The notes beneath the pieces are model-generated. The model made no database searches. It was not told the DNA's origin and was given only the letters and a program-made list of their open reading frames with translations. This document shows positions 31,159 through 40,061 of a stretch of DNA of 42,767 nt, one piece after another. Numbering within the stretch: position 1 is the first letter of the stretch; each line of letters opens with the position of its first letter. The stretch comes from RGIG4074 sp964459165 (lineage in GTDB: Bacteria > Bacillota > Clostridia > Christensenellales > Borkfalkiaceae): contig CAYWKM010000004.1 of assembly GCA_964459165.1 (NCBI GenBank), positions 1 to 42,767 on the forward strand. Direction: 5' to 3'. Made by a program: the position numbers and the translations under genes.

Positions 31159-31618
31159 TGAGCGCCTCGTACCATGCTTCTTTTGAAAATTTCGGATTGG
31201 CGGGACTCGTGGAAGGAAGTTTTACCGCAAGCTCCTTGAATTCGGGATAAGCGTCGACAAGGACGGAATACGCCGCGTTCCCGTTACAGATAATTTTTTT
31301 TATTTTTGCCGCGTTCAAGACGACGGACAAATCCGCCGTCCGATAATTTTTGATCGACGCATCGGAAGAGCCGACGATTTCGCACTCCGTAACGATATCC
31401 CAAAGCGCAATTTTTCTCCTTCGCAAAAAGAGGATTTTCCCCTCGATCGTCTCGGGAATCTCTTCTTTAAAAAAGGAACAGAGCGTATTCCAGAAACGGT
31501 TTTGCCGATTTCCGTAATAAAAATTTACTTTGCGGCTCTTTACGGAAGGAAAGCTTCCGAGAATAAGAATTTCACTCTCTTCGTCATATACGGGCGCGAA
31601 GCCCTTTTTTCTTTCCAT
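31145..31618 (-). CDS. Hypoxanthine/uracil-DNA glycosylase (UDG family 6, HDG-like)
   Basis: 157 aa. The UDG-superfamily motif 1 region reads LILGSFPSVKSRKVNFYYGNRQNRFW when split in two (ILGSFPSVKSR, FYYGNRQNRFW); motif 2 is KLPSTSPANP near residue 140. These match the family annotated DNA-deoxyinosine glycosylase, which removes hypoxanthine (deaminated adenine) and sometimes uracil. The start shares one base with the M16 stop (TAATG), and the end overlaps the AlkD-like gene. Sits in a repair-rich operon with mutS2. Confidence 0.85.
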   Translation of the reverse strand: MERKKGFAPVYDEESEILILGSFPSVKSRKVNFYYGNRQNRFWNTLCSFFKEEIPETIEGKILFLRRRKIALWDIVTECEIVGSSDASIKNYRTADLSVVLNAAKIKKIICNGNAAYSVLVDAYPEFKELAVKLPSTSPANPKFSKEAWYEALNEIR

Positions 31619-32856
31619 TACAGCTCAAAAGCCCTCTTTCGTTTGCCGACGCACGCAACCGCCGCCTTACTCTCGTCGAAGCTCTCCGATATGCATCTTT
31701 CAACGTCTTCCGGCGTAATCGCGTCGATTTTTTTCAGTTTTTCTTCAAAGCTGAAAATTTCGCCGTTGAAAAGCATATGCTTTCCGTACAGCAGCATTTG
31801 CGAAGAGGAGCTTTCCTGAGAAAATATCATGCTCGATTTCATCTGTTCTCTGCCCTTTAAAAACTCCTCTTGCGTAATTCCCTTTTCTTTAAAGAGGCGT
31901 ATCTCCTTCAAAATGCTTTCATACGCCTTGTCCGCCTTTTTATCGTTGACTCCCGCATACACGGTGAGATTCCCGCATTCCGTATAGGCGGAGAGATACG
32001 AATAAACCGAATAGGCGAGTCCGCTCCTTTCTCTGATTTCGAGATAGAGACGAGAACTCAATCCGCCGCCCAAAACCAAATTGGCGAGGGATAACGCGTC
32101 GTAAGCGGGATCGTCGCGCCTTAACGCCGGAAAGGTCAGAGCGAGATGTACCTGTTCGACGGGCTTTGTTTTAACGAAGCTTCTATGGTAGGTATGAATG
32201 ATTTTATCCCTCTGCACGAAAGGAGAAGTCTTTCGGCCGGAGAAATATTTTTCGACCATATCGCAAGCCCTTTCAAAGTCGATGTTGCCCGCGATGGAAA
32301 CGACGATATTCTCGGGCAGATAACGCTGCGCTTTATATTTTAAGATATCTTCCTTTTGAAAGCGTTTTACGTTTTCGGCCGGACCGAGAATGGTTCTGCC
32401 GTACGATTCGTTTCCATAAAAGGTTTCCGATAACAGATCTAAGCTTAAATCCTCGGGATCGTCTTCGTTCATGGCGATCTCTTCCAAAACGACGTTCCGT
32501 TCCCGATCGAGCTCGTCGGCGGGAAATACGGCGTTTAAGAAAAGATCGGAGAGTATTTCAAACGCTTCCTCCGCGTGCTCGCTTGTAGATTTAGAATAAT
32601 AACAGGTCGTATCCTTCCCCGTAAAGGCGTTTACCTGCGCCCCGATCGCGTCGAAATCGTCGGAGATTTTGACCGCCGAACGCTTCTCCGTGCCCTTGAA
32701 CTGAACGTGTTCGATAAAGTGAGAAATACCGTCCTCCTCGTCCGTTTCGTACGCGCTGCCCGTACCGACGAGTATGCCCATCGTTACGGAGTAAAGCCCT
32801 TCCATGGTTTTGACGACCAACCGCAAACCGTTTTCCAATGTTTTACTTTGAATCAT
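31618..32856 (-). CDS. M16 family zinc peptidase
   Basis: 412 aa. The inverted zinc motif HFIEH (46-50) plus a downstream Glu in LEEIAMNEDD, with FKGTEKRSA and the C-terminal domain RSGLAYSVYSYLSAYTECG, identify the pitrilysin/insulinase family, close to the YmxG/PqqL-like processing peptidases of Bacillota. It has no signal peptide. It lies 15 bases behind the deacetylase-like gene and overlaps the glycosylase start by one base. Physiological substrate unknown. Confidence 0.93.
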   Translation of the reverse strand: MIQSKTLENGLRLVVKTMEGLYSVTMGILVGTGSAYETDEEDGISHFIEHVQFKGTEKRSAVKISDDFDAIGAQVNAFTGKDTTCYYSKSTSEHAEEAFEILSDLFLNAVFPADELDRERNVVLEEIAMNEDDPEDLSLDLLSETFYGNESYGRTILGPAENVKRFQKEDILKYKAQRYLPENIVVSIAGNIDFERACDMVEKYFSGRKTSPFVQRDKIIHTYHRSFVKTKPVEQVHLALTFPALRRDDPAYDALSLANLVLGGGLSSRLYLEIRERSGLAYSVYSYLSAYTECGNLTVYAGVNDKKADKAYESILKEIRLFKEKGITQEEFLKGREQMKSSMIFSQESSSSQMLLYGKHMLFNGEIFSFEEKLKKIDAITPEDVERCISESFDESKAAVACVGKRKRAFEL

Positions 32857-32871
32857 ATCCGTTTTTCCTTT

Positions 32872-33582
32872 TTATGTCTTTAAAGAAGAGAGATTTTCGC
32901 TGACGGTAACTGCGGAAAGCCCGTTCTTCCGATAATAGCGCAAAATATCCTCCAGCGCGTCCGCCGTCTCCCGCATGGGATGCAGGAGGACGAAATCCCC
33001 TCCGCCGACGCTCGTCGCGCGGGAATAAATGAGAGAGGAATCTTTATCCCGCCAATCGATCGTATCTCGGCTCCACAAAATCGTCCGATAGCCGAGCCGA
33101 TCCGCCGCCGAAAGCGTATCTTTATTGTACGCGCCCGAAGGAGGGGCAAACAGCGTCATCTCTACGTTCGTCGCCCTTTTCACGAAATCGTGACAGAGAC
33201 GAATTTCCTCGACGTTCCCCTCCAAGGAAAGCGCATCGTGATCCTTATGAAAATAGCCGTGATTGCCGATTTCATGTCCGCCGAGAATAATCCGCCGCAA
33301 CGCTTCGATATTGTCGTCCGCCCAACATCCGCCTATAAAGAATGTGCATTTTACGCCGTATTTATCCAGCGTGCCGAGGATATCGTAAACGACGTCCGTC
33401 CCCCAATAAACGTTGAACATGAGCGATACTTTGTTGCTCTCCTCGTCGCCGTGACTGAATAAAGATTCCTCCGTAGTGGAAACGCCGCTGACCGTGGGGT
33501 AAAAGCAAACGACCGCAACCGCGATGATGATGAGCGAAAGAATCCCGTCGATGATCAGATGAAGATGTTTATGTCGTTTCAA
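32872..33582 (-). CDS. Polysaccharide deacetylase-like protein with altered catalytic Asp
   Basis: 236 aa: basic N-terminus, one transmembrane helix (about 9-28), then a NodB-type (CE4) domain. The metal histidines are kept (GHEIGNHGYFH: His103, His108, with His112). LFAPPSGAYNKDTL and VLLHPMRETADALEDIL match motifs 3 and 5. Motif 1, normally FDDG or FDxSWG, reads MFNVYWGT, with Asn57 at the catalytic Asp. It may be an inactive or binding domain, or act with altered chemistry; the close PdaB/sporulation-type relatives act on peptidoglycan. GGAGG nine bases upstream is partly within a hairpin. Confidence 0.85.
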   Translation of the reverse strand: MKRHKHLHLIIDGILSLIIIAVAVVCFYPTVSGVSTTEESLFSHGDEESNKVSLMFNVYWGTDVVYDILGTLDKYGVKCTFFIGGCWADDNIEALRRIILGGHEIGNHGYFHKDHDALSLEGNVEEIRLCHDFVKRATNVEMTLFAPPSGAYNKDTLSAADRLGYRTILWSRDTIDWRDKDSSLIYSRATSVGGGDFVLLHPMRETADALEDILRYYRKNGLSAVTVSENLSSLKT

Positions 33583-33589
33583 AAGTTTG

Positions 33590-33623
33590 CCTCCGAATAT
33601 CCGTATACATTATGATATTCGGA
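33590..33623 (-). promoter_or_regulatory. Hairpin overlapping the ribosome site of the deacetylase-like gene
   Basis: TCCGAATATC and GATATTCGGA form a perfect ten-base-pair stem (33623-33592, minus strand). Its 3' arm contains the first three bases of the GGAGG ribosome site (33594-33590), so it could limit translation of the gene or act as an mRNA processing site behind mutS2. Confidence 0.5.
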
Positions 33624-33642
33624 AAATCGAAGTTTCAGAAGT

Positions 33643-36045
33643 TTATTTCAGCTTCACGATCGTAACGCCGCCTTCTCCTTCGCCGTACGTTCCGATGCGA
33701 AACCGATCCACGTGCTTATTCTTTTTCAGATACTCGTGCACGGCGGCCTTCAACCTGCCCGTTCCGTATCCGTGAACGATTCTGACCTCCTCCAATCCCG
33801 ATAGGAGGGCGGAATCCATAAAATTTTCGACCTCGATCAAGGCTTCCTGTACGGTAAGTCCGAGCAGATTGATCTCGCGAGCGGGGATTTTATCCCTGTC
33901 TAAATCTCTCGCGACGGCGACGTTATCCTTTGGATTTAAAATCTTTTTCGTCGGTTTCGCCGTTTTCGAGGGAATATCCGAATTGATGACCTTCATTAAA
34001 TCGGATATTTTTGCCCAAAACTTTAAATTGCCGCATTCTATCTGCGCCTGCCCCTTTTTCTGATTGACGGAAAGAACGACGCCCTCGCCGTTGAAGGAGG
34101 AAACGAACACCTTGTCGCCGATTCCGAGCTCTTCCTCTTTCAAAGGGACGTATTGAGGCTTTCTGTATCCTTCGCGCTCGCCGACGAAAGCCTTATCGGA
34201 AAGACGGTTTTTCAGCGTTCTCGCCCGGATGAGATCGTTCTGCGTAAGCTCCTCTTTCTCGAAGAGTTCCTCGATTTCTTTGAGAAGCTCTTCCGCTTCC
34301 GCCGTCTTTTCATTGATTATGCGGCGCGATTCCACCTTCGCTTTCAAAAAAAGATTTTCCTTCTCCTTTTCAAGCTTTTCCCTTTCCCGATCGAGCTCGT
34401 CGAGCTTCTCCTGCCATTCGAGTCGGATCTTGTTGGACTGTTCGAATTCGCGGACGGCCTTCAAACGCACCTCTTCGGCGTTGCGGACAATATTTTCAAA
34501 CGCTTTGCTCCCCTCGTTCATATTCGAGAGCGCGTCGTCGACAATTTCCCTCTTTAATCCTAACCTGCGCGCAATGGCGATGGCGTTGGACGAGCCGGGC
34601 AATCCCAAACGGATACGATAGAGCGGTTGAAGCGTTTCCGAATCAAATTCCATGGAAGCGTTTTCGACGCCGTCGGTCGAGTACGCGTATTCCTTCAACG
34701 CGGTATAATGAGTGGTAACAACGCCTTTCGCGCCCGATTTCAAAAGATAGGAAAGGACGGCTTTGGCGATCGCCTGCCCCTCTTCGGGATCCGTTCCGCC
34801 GCCGAGTTCATCGATCAATACGAGACTTTCGCGATCGGCTGCATTGACGACGTCTACAATATTGGAAATATGCGAGGAGAAGGTGGATAAATTTTCTTCG
34901 ATACTCTGCGCGTCGCCGATATCGCAGAAGACGTTGGAGAAGACGGCGATCTCGCTGCCCTCTTCCGCAGGAATGAACAGACCGCAAGCCGCCATGAGCG
35001 AAAACAGCCCTACCATTTTCAGCGTTACCGTCTTGCCTCCCGTATTGGGACCGGAAACCAATAAGAAGGAATACCGATCCCCCAGCTCGAGAGAGACGGG
35101 TACGACGGACGCTTGGCGAATGAGCGGATGTCTGCCCTTTACGATGCGTATATATCCCCTCGCATTGATCTTCGGGCGAACGCATTTCAGCTTATATCCG
35201 TATTCCGCGCGGGCGCAGAAGCAATCGATTTCGACGAGAATTTCGATATTCTTGACGAGTCGATCATACATAAAACCGACCCGATGGGAAAGTTCGGCAA
35301 GAATGCGCTCCACCTCGTCCTTTTCATCGATTTGAAGAGACTTCAATTCGTTATTCATTTCGAGAATATATTCGGGTTCGATGAACACCGTGCTTCCGCT
35401 CTGCGATTTATCGTGGATAAATCCTTTGACCGATCGTTTATATTCTGCCTTTACGGGAAGAACGTAACGATCTCCGCGCATGGTGACGATCTTATCCTGT
35501 AAATACTCCGACTCTTTTCCGACGAGATATTCCTGCAAACGGGAACGGATTCTCTCGTTGAGAGAACGAATCTCGCTGCGGATCGAATAAAGTTTGTCGC
35601 TGGCGTAATCGGAGACTTCGCCGTCGTTTAAAATTTTCGTAAAGATATCGTCTTCGAGCTTCTCGTCGAAACTGATATGCGAAACGAGTTCGCGAACGAT
35701 CCCGATATCGCCGTCGGAAACGGAGGCGACGCTGTTATAGCAGATTTTAGAGGAACGAAGAAGATTCGCGCAGGACAAAAGTTCGCCGCAATTGAGAACG
35801 GAGCCTTTGGCCGCCCTTTTCAATTCGTCGCCGAACGGAGGAAAATATTCGATGCGTCCCACTCCGTAATCGAACAGAAGTTTTGTGCATTCCTCTGTAA
35901 AGTCGAGATCCCGTCCGACGTACGAGAGATCGGAAGAAGGCGTCGTATCCCTCAGGCGATTCTTCGCTTCGTCGAGGACGGCGTATTCCGAAACGATGGA
36001 TAATATTTTGTTTAACTCCAATTTTTCCGTATTTTTTCTTTCCAT
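33643..36045 (-). CDS. mutS2: Endonuclease MutS2
   Basis: 800 aa, full length. MutS-type ATPase with Walker A GPNTGGKTVTLK and Walker B LVLIDELGGGTDPEEG, a long coiled-coil region (about 510-620), a KOW-like segment (LGIGDKVFVSSFNGEGVVL) and a C-terminal Smr nuclease domain (INLLGLTVQEALIEVENF, IVHGYGTGRLKAAV). MutS2 acts on recombination intermediates and, in Bacillota, on collided ribosomes. It lacks mismatch-recognition domain I. Start is three bases behind the U32 gene stop. Confidence 0.97.
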   Translation of the reverse strand: MERKNTEKLELNKILSIVSEYAVLDEAKNRLRDTTPSSDLSYVGRDLDFTEECTKLLFDYGVGRIEYFPPFGDELKRAAKGSVLNCGELLSCANLLRSSKICYNSVASVSDGDIGIVRELVSHISFDEKLEDDIFTKILNDGEVSDYASDKLYSIRSEIRSLNERIRSRLQEYLVGKESEYLQDKIVTMRGDRYVLPVKAEYKRSVKGFIHDKSQSGSTVFIEPEYILEMNNELKSLQIDEKDEVERILAELSHRVGFMYDRLVKNIEILVEIDCFCARAEYGYKLKCVRPKINARGYIRIVKGRHPLIRQASVVPVSLELGDRYSFLLVSGPNTGGKTVTLKMVGLFSLMAACGLFIPAEEGSEIAVFSNVFCDIGDAQSIEENLSTFSSHISNIVDVVNAADRESLVLIDELGGGTDPEEGQAIAKAVLSYLLKSGAKGVVTTHYTALKEYAYSTDGVENASMEFDSETLQPLYRIRLGLPGSSNAIAIARRLGLKREIVDDALSNMNEGSKAFENIVRNAEEVRLKAVREFEQSNKIRLEWQEKLDELDREREKLEKEKENLFLKAKVESRRIINEKTAEAEELLKEIEELFEKEELTQNDLIRARTLKNRLSDKAFVGEREGYRKPQYVPLKEEELGIGDKVFVSSFNGEGVVLSVNQKKGQAQIECGNLKFWAKISDLMKVINSDIPSKTAKPTKKILNPKDNVAVARDLDRDKIPAREINLLGLTVQEALIEVENFMDSALLSGLEEVRIVHGYGTGRLKAAVHEYLKKNKHVDRFRIGTYGEGEGGVTIVKLK

Positions 36046-36048
36046 ATT

Positions 36049-38226
36049 TTACAATACCGTTTTATCGGAATGACCGAAAGTATAGCGATTAAAAATTTTC
36101 TTCAATTGCTCTTGCGCGTCGACGTTTTCAAGGACTTCTTTTTTGCGAGTTACGGCGGAGAGATCGACGAGCCTGCCGGCAAAATTCTGACAAGCGACGA
36201 GATCCGCACAGTTATACAGCTCGAAGCGGCAAGAGGAAAGGCGGTATCTTCTGACCTTGAACGCCCGATCGTTTTCGTCCGTCAGCTCGTAAAAGCTCTT
36301 TTTATCGCATTTTTCGCACGTTTTTTCGAACGGGCAATAGATAAGATCCATGACTTTGACGCTCCCCGCCGTAAGGACGAAGGCGTTGGAGGCGCAGAGC
36401 TTCTTTTGCTCGGAAAAGTCGAGCTCCTTCGACAGGCAATAATATTTTGCGATTTTACGAAGCGCTTCCACGTCGACGGCGTTGGTCGCGTTGAAGCCGA
36501 GTCCGGCGAACAAAGGCTTGCGGGCTTCTTCGGCAAACGCGACGCCCCAAAAGCATTCGGCGTACACCCCGTCGAAAAGAGCGACTTTATCCTTGATGAT
36601 TTCCATATCGGACGAAGAAACGAACGGAGGGAGAAATAAAAATTTTTCCCCTTTCACGCTCCTTATTTTTTCATATTCGCGAGAATCGGAATAATCGCGC
36701 GGTTTAAACACGACGACGTCCGCTTCAACGGGTTCGTCGGTAATGACCGCCGTTTTATCGTTCCTTTCCCGAAAGGAGAGAGACGAATAAGGCAAAACTT
36801 CGTACGTCTCCTTTTTCCCGCCCGAAAGGCGTTCCTCGACGGCGGCGTAAAAACGACGGCGGAGCTCGTTGAGCTTGGATTTCGGAATAAAAATATCGCC
36901 CTCGATCCGTATCTTTTCTATCGACGCTTCAAAAAATTCGCTTTTTTGAAAGCATTCTTTGAGTTCCTCCGCCGTGAGCGGACGGCTCTTTGCCTTTTCG
37001 AGCCTGTCTTCGCCTGAAAAATTCAACGCAGAGCTTGAAATTTCAGGGCGTTCCCCCTCCTTAAAAAATAAGGAAATTGCGATGGGAATCCTCTTTTTGC
37101 CCTTTAAAAGCCTCTCGTTTAAAGCCGTATCGGTGGTGACGAAGACCCCGTCGCCGTTCATTAGCCGCGCGCGAGAAGAAAGATAAAAGCCCCTGCCGTC
37201 CTTTTCCTCGAAGACGGCGCCGCCGACTTCCTTTCCCTTTCGGATAATTTTGAAACAGTCGCCCTTAACGGATAAAAAATTACTTTCGCAATAGGCGCGC
37301 TTATCGCGCATCGAGACCACGCCGACCTTTTCGCCCATATGTCCCTGAATCTCGCGGGAAAGCAAGCGTTTATCCTGCCCAAAGGCAAGTCCCCGCGTAT
37401 AATTATTGCGGTTAAAGGTACGTTTTAAATCGGAAAGCTCTTTGCGCGTTTCTCCTCCGTTTAAAATTTTACGGTAATAATGAATTGCCGCCGCCACATA
37501 TTCCGGACGACGCATTCTTCCCTCGATCTTAAAGGAGAAGACTCCCGCGTCGACGTATTTTAGGATATTTTCCCCGACGCTCAAGTCGGAGAGAGAAAGC
37601 GCGTACGCCTTTTCCTCATAGCCTGCGCGGTTATAGGAATATTTCTTGCGGCAAGGCTGTTTACATCTGCCGCGATTGCCGCTGTTGCCGCCGGCAAAAC
37701 CGGATAAATAGCACTGACCGGAAAAGCAGGAACAGAGCGCTCCCTGAACAAAAACTTCCGTCTCCATAAAGCGAGCGATTGTTTGGATATCCTCGAAGGG
37801 CGTTTCGCGCGCAAGAATGACGCGGGAAAATCCGTATTCCTTGGCAAGCCTTGCCCCGTATAGATTGTTCGTGCCCGCTTGCGTGCTCAAATGCAGCGTG
37901 ATCGCGGGATAACGCTCATGAATATATTTCCCCAAAAAAATATCCTGCACGATGACGGCGTCGGCTCCGAGATTGTGAACGTTGACGACGGCGGAAAGGA
38001 ATTCCTCCGTTTCGTCTTCTTTTACCGCTATATTCATGGCGACGTATATTTTTACGCCGAACAAATGCGCGCGGCGAACGACGCGAGAAAGGGATTCCTC
38101 GTCGAAATTATCGGCGTTTGCCCGCGCGGAAAAAGCGGTAAGCCCTACATAAACGGCGTCCGCCCCGCAATTGATTGCCGTCGTCGCACTTTCTTCATTG
38201 CCCGCAGGCGCTAAAATTTCCGTCAT
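36049..38226 (-). CDS. U32 family peptidase (DUF3656-containing)
   Basis: 725 aa, the long two-part form. The N-terminal TIM-barrel-like half starts EILAPAGNEESATTAINCGADAVYVG and carries the U32 signature EVFVQGALCSCFSGQCYLSG plus the cysteines of GRCKQPCRKKY. The C-terminal half has the DUF3656 segment and more cysteines (CPFEKTCEKCDKKSF), likely iron-sulfur ligands. Relatives include RlhA and TrhP, which hydroxylate 23S rRNA or tRNA using prephenate-linked chemistry, so an RNA-modifying role is more likely than proteolysis. First gene of the operon running to the AlkD-like gene. Confidence 0.93.
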   Translation of the reverse strand: MTEILAPAGNEESATTAINCGADAVYVGLTAFSARANADNFDEESLSRVVRRAHLFGVKIYVAMNIAVKEDETEEFLSAVVNVHNLGADAVIVQDIFLGKYIHERYPAITLHLSTQAGTNNLYGARLAKEYGFSRVILARETPFEDIQTIARFMETEVFVQGALCSCFSGQCYLSGFAGGNSGNRGRCKQPCRKKYSYNRAGYEEKAYALSLSDLSVGENILKYVDAGVFSFKIEGRMRRPEYVAAAIHYYRKILNGGETRKELSDLKRTFNRNNYTRGLAFGQDKRLLSREIQGHMGEKVGVVSMRDKRAYCESNFLSVKGDCFKIIRKGKEVGGAVFEEKDGRGFYLSSRARLMNGDGVFVTTDTALNERLLKGKKRIPIAISLFFKEGERPEISSSALNFSGEDRLEKAKSRPLTAEELKECFQKSEFFEASIEKIRIEGDIFIPKSKLNELRRRFYAAVEERLSGGKKETYEVLPYSSLSFRERNDKTAVITDEPVEADVVVFKPRDYSDSREYEKIRSVKGEKFLFLPPFVSSSDMEIIKDKVALFDGVYAECFWGVAFAEEARKPLFAGLGFNATNAVDVEALRKIAKYYCLSKELDFSEQKKLCASNAFVLTAGSVKVMDLIYCPFEKTCEKCDKKSFYELTDENDRAFKVRRYRLSSCRFELYNCADLVACQNFAGRLVDLSAVTRKKEVLENVDAQEQLKKIFNRYTFGHSDKTVL

Positions 38227-38242
38227 AATGAACCCGAAAAAC

Positions 38243-38262
38243 AGCCCGTCTTATGACAGGCT
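38243..38262 (-). terminator. Rho-independent terminator of the uvrC-hprK operon
   Basis: On the minus strand AGCCTGTC and GACGGGCT form an eight-base-pair stem (one G-U) with an ATAA loop, followed by GTTTTT. A T run follows on the plus strand as well. Confidence 0.75.
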
Positions 38263-38314
38263 TTTTTTGAACCGTTGAAAGCGGATGATTTTTTCGCTAT
38301 CGATAGGGGGAAGC

Positions 38315-39238
38315 TTACCGTCCGATCGTGCGCGAAATGAGTTCGTTCGCCGCGTCGTAGCCCATTTCCTTCAAGCGGAAATTTCTCGCCGCGACCTCGA
38401 TAATAATCGCCAAATTTCTTCCCGGCGTAACGGGAATAATAAGCTTAGGAACCGTGAGCGAAAGAATCTCTTCGGTATAACCGGTTCCGTCGAGACGGTC
38501 GTACTCTTTATCGGGATTCCAATTTTCAAGCTCGACGACGAGCTCGATCTTTTTTTCGTCGATGACGGAACCCGAGCCGTACATACTTTTGATATTGATA
38601 ATGCCGATGCCGCGAAGCTCCATAAAATAACGAATTTTTTCAGGAGAGGATCCGTAGAGCGATTTTGCAATGTCCTTAATGACGACGCTGTCGTCGGCGA
38701 CGAGCCGGTGCCCGCGCTTGATGAGCTCCATCGCCGTCTCGCTTTTTCCGACGCCGCTGTGACCCGTTATCAAAATGCCCACGCCGAACACGTCGAGAAG
38801 AACGCCGTGCATTCTCGTGGTAGGCGCAAGAAGACGGTTAAGATAAATATACAAATCGTTGATGATGCCGGTGGAAAGTCTGCTCGTGCGGAAAATCGGA
38901 CAGGCGCATTTTCTCGCCGAAGAGATAAACTCGGGCAACATGGGGAGATCGCGCGAAAGAATGACGCAGGGAATCTCGCCAAACTCAAAAAGCTTGGAAA
39001 TTCTCGCCTTGCGTTCTTTGCTGGAAAATCCGCGGATATACTCGTACTCTGTGAGCCCGATGACCATGATCTGATTGAAATCGTAACAGGAGAGGAATCC
39101 CGCCAGCTGAAGCCCCGGCTGCGTTACGTTTATGCTCGAAAGCGTAATCATGCCCCTGCCTGCATACACGATTTCCAAATTCAAATCCTTTGCGAATTTA
39201 CCGATCGAAACCGTCTCCGTCACATTTAAATCATTCAT
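38315..39238 (-). CDS. hprK: HPr kinase/phosphorylase
   Basis: 307 aa from ATG 39238, chosen because GGGAGG lies five bases upstream; the frame upstream to 39256 is not needed. The P-loop GHSGVGKS (159-166) in ITGHSGVGKSETAMELIKRGH, and the HPrK signature LRGIGIINIKSMYGSGSV, are present. The enzyme phosphorylates Ser46 of HPr and so controls carbon catabolite repression and sugar uptake in Gram-positive-type bacteria. It overlaps the HAD phosphatase gene by eight bases; uvrC-HAD-hprK form one operon. Confidence 0.97.
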   Translation of the reverse strand: MNDLNVTETVSIGKFAKDLNLEIVYAGRGMITLSSINVTQPGLQLAGFLSCYDFNQIMVIGLTEYEYIRGFSSKERKARISKLFEFGEIPCVILSRDLPMLPEFISSARKCACPIFRTSRLSTGIINDLYIYLNRLLAPTTRMHGVLLDVFGVGILITGHSGVGKSETAMELIKRGHRLVADDSVVIKDIAKSLYGSSPEKIRYFMELRGIGIINIKSMYGSGSVIDEKKIELVVELENWNPDKEYDRLDGTGYTEEILSLTVPKLIIPVTPGRNLAIIIEVAARNFRLKEMGYDAANELISRTIGR

Positions 39239-40061
39239 AATATCCTCCCATACCATACTTTTGTATTATACGGCAGACCGCGTCTTCATCGTTCGACGAA
39301 GCGACCTCGTCCGCCTGATCCTTTAACTCTTTTACGGCGTTACCGACCGCAACGCCCAATCCCGCCGCTTGAAGCATAGGCAAATCGTTCAAATTGTCGC
39401 CCAAAGCGATAATTTCCGGCTTTTCGATATGATAATATTCCGATAGAAAATTTACTCCCGACGCCTTTGTGTGCGTCTTTGGCGTCACCTCGACGAGTAT
39501 GCTCGCGCTGGAAGTGACGTAAAATTCTTTTCCGAGCCTGTCGGAGACCGCCTTAAACACGGCGGGAAGCGTTTCCTCCGCCGTCACGGCGACCAGCTTA
39601 ATGCAAACAAAATCTCCCTGCTCTATGAAGGAGGAGAGCTTCCCCTTCACCCTCTCGGATCGTATCTTACAGACGCTCTCGTAACGGTCGAGATATTCGT
39701 TTCGGTAATTGACGTAAAGCGTATCGATCGTATAGAGATGAATGTTCAGCTTCAACTCTTCAAGAGCTTTGCAAACTCTGACGGCGGCGCGCTTATCGAA
39801 TCCGACGAATCGGAGAATTTCACCCGTTTCGATATCGGAAACGACGGAGCCCTGATAGGAAACGAGAAGACCGGTAAGCCCCAATTTTTTTACTTCGGGC
39901 AAGATGGAGGGAAGCATCCTTCCCGTACAGACGGCGAATACGCCGCCCGCGCTGCGATATTCCCGAATCGCCCGTAGCGTCTTTTCTCCGACTGTTCCGT
40001 CGGAACGCGCGAGCGTCCCGTCGAAATCGGAAACAATCAATTTATATTTACCCGTCGTCAT
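39231..40061 (-). CDS. Cof-type HAD-IIB phosphatase
   Basis: 276 aa. Motif I is SDFDGTLARSDG, motif II is in VSYQGSVV, Lys of motif III lies near AVSDRL/TKASG, and motif IV is GDNLNDLPML. The large cap (about residues 85-190) places it with Cof/YidA-like phosphatases that hydrolyse small sugar or nucleotide phosphates. ATG 40061 overlaps the uvrC stop (ATGA). Its end overlaps hprK, so a link to sugar-phosphate sensing is conceivable but unproven. Confidence 0.93.
   Translation of the reverse strand: MTTGKYKLIVSDFDGTLARSDGTVGEKTLRAIREYRSAGGVFAVCTGRMLPSILPEVKKLGLTGLLVSYQGSVVSDIETGEILRFVGFDKRAAVRVCKALEELKLNIHLYTIDTLYVNYRNEYLDRYESVCKIRSERVKGKLSSFIEQGDFVCIKLVAVTAEETLPAVFKAVSDRLGKEFYVTSSASILVEVTPKTHTKASGVNFLSEYYHIEKPEIIALGDNLNDLPMLQAAGLGVAVGNAVKELKDQADEVASSNDEDAVCRIIQKYGMGGYYE

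Noticed and set aside
38285..39229. Plus-strand open frame of 314 codons antisense to hprK
   Set aside because: It is a mirror of the hprK gene, which has all family motifs and a good ribosome site; the antisense frame has no family resemblance.
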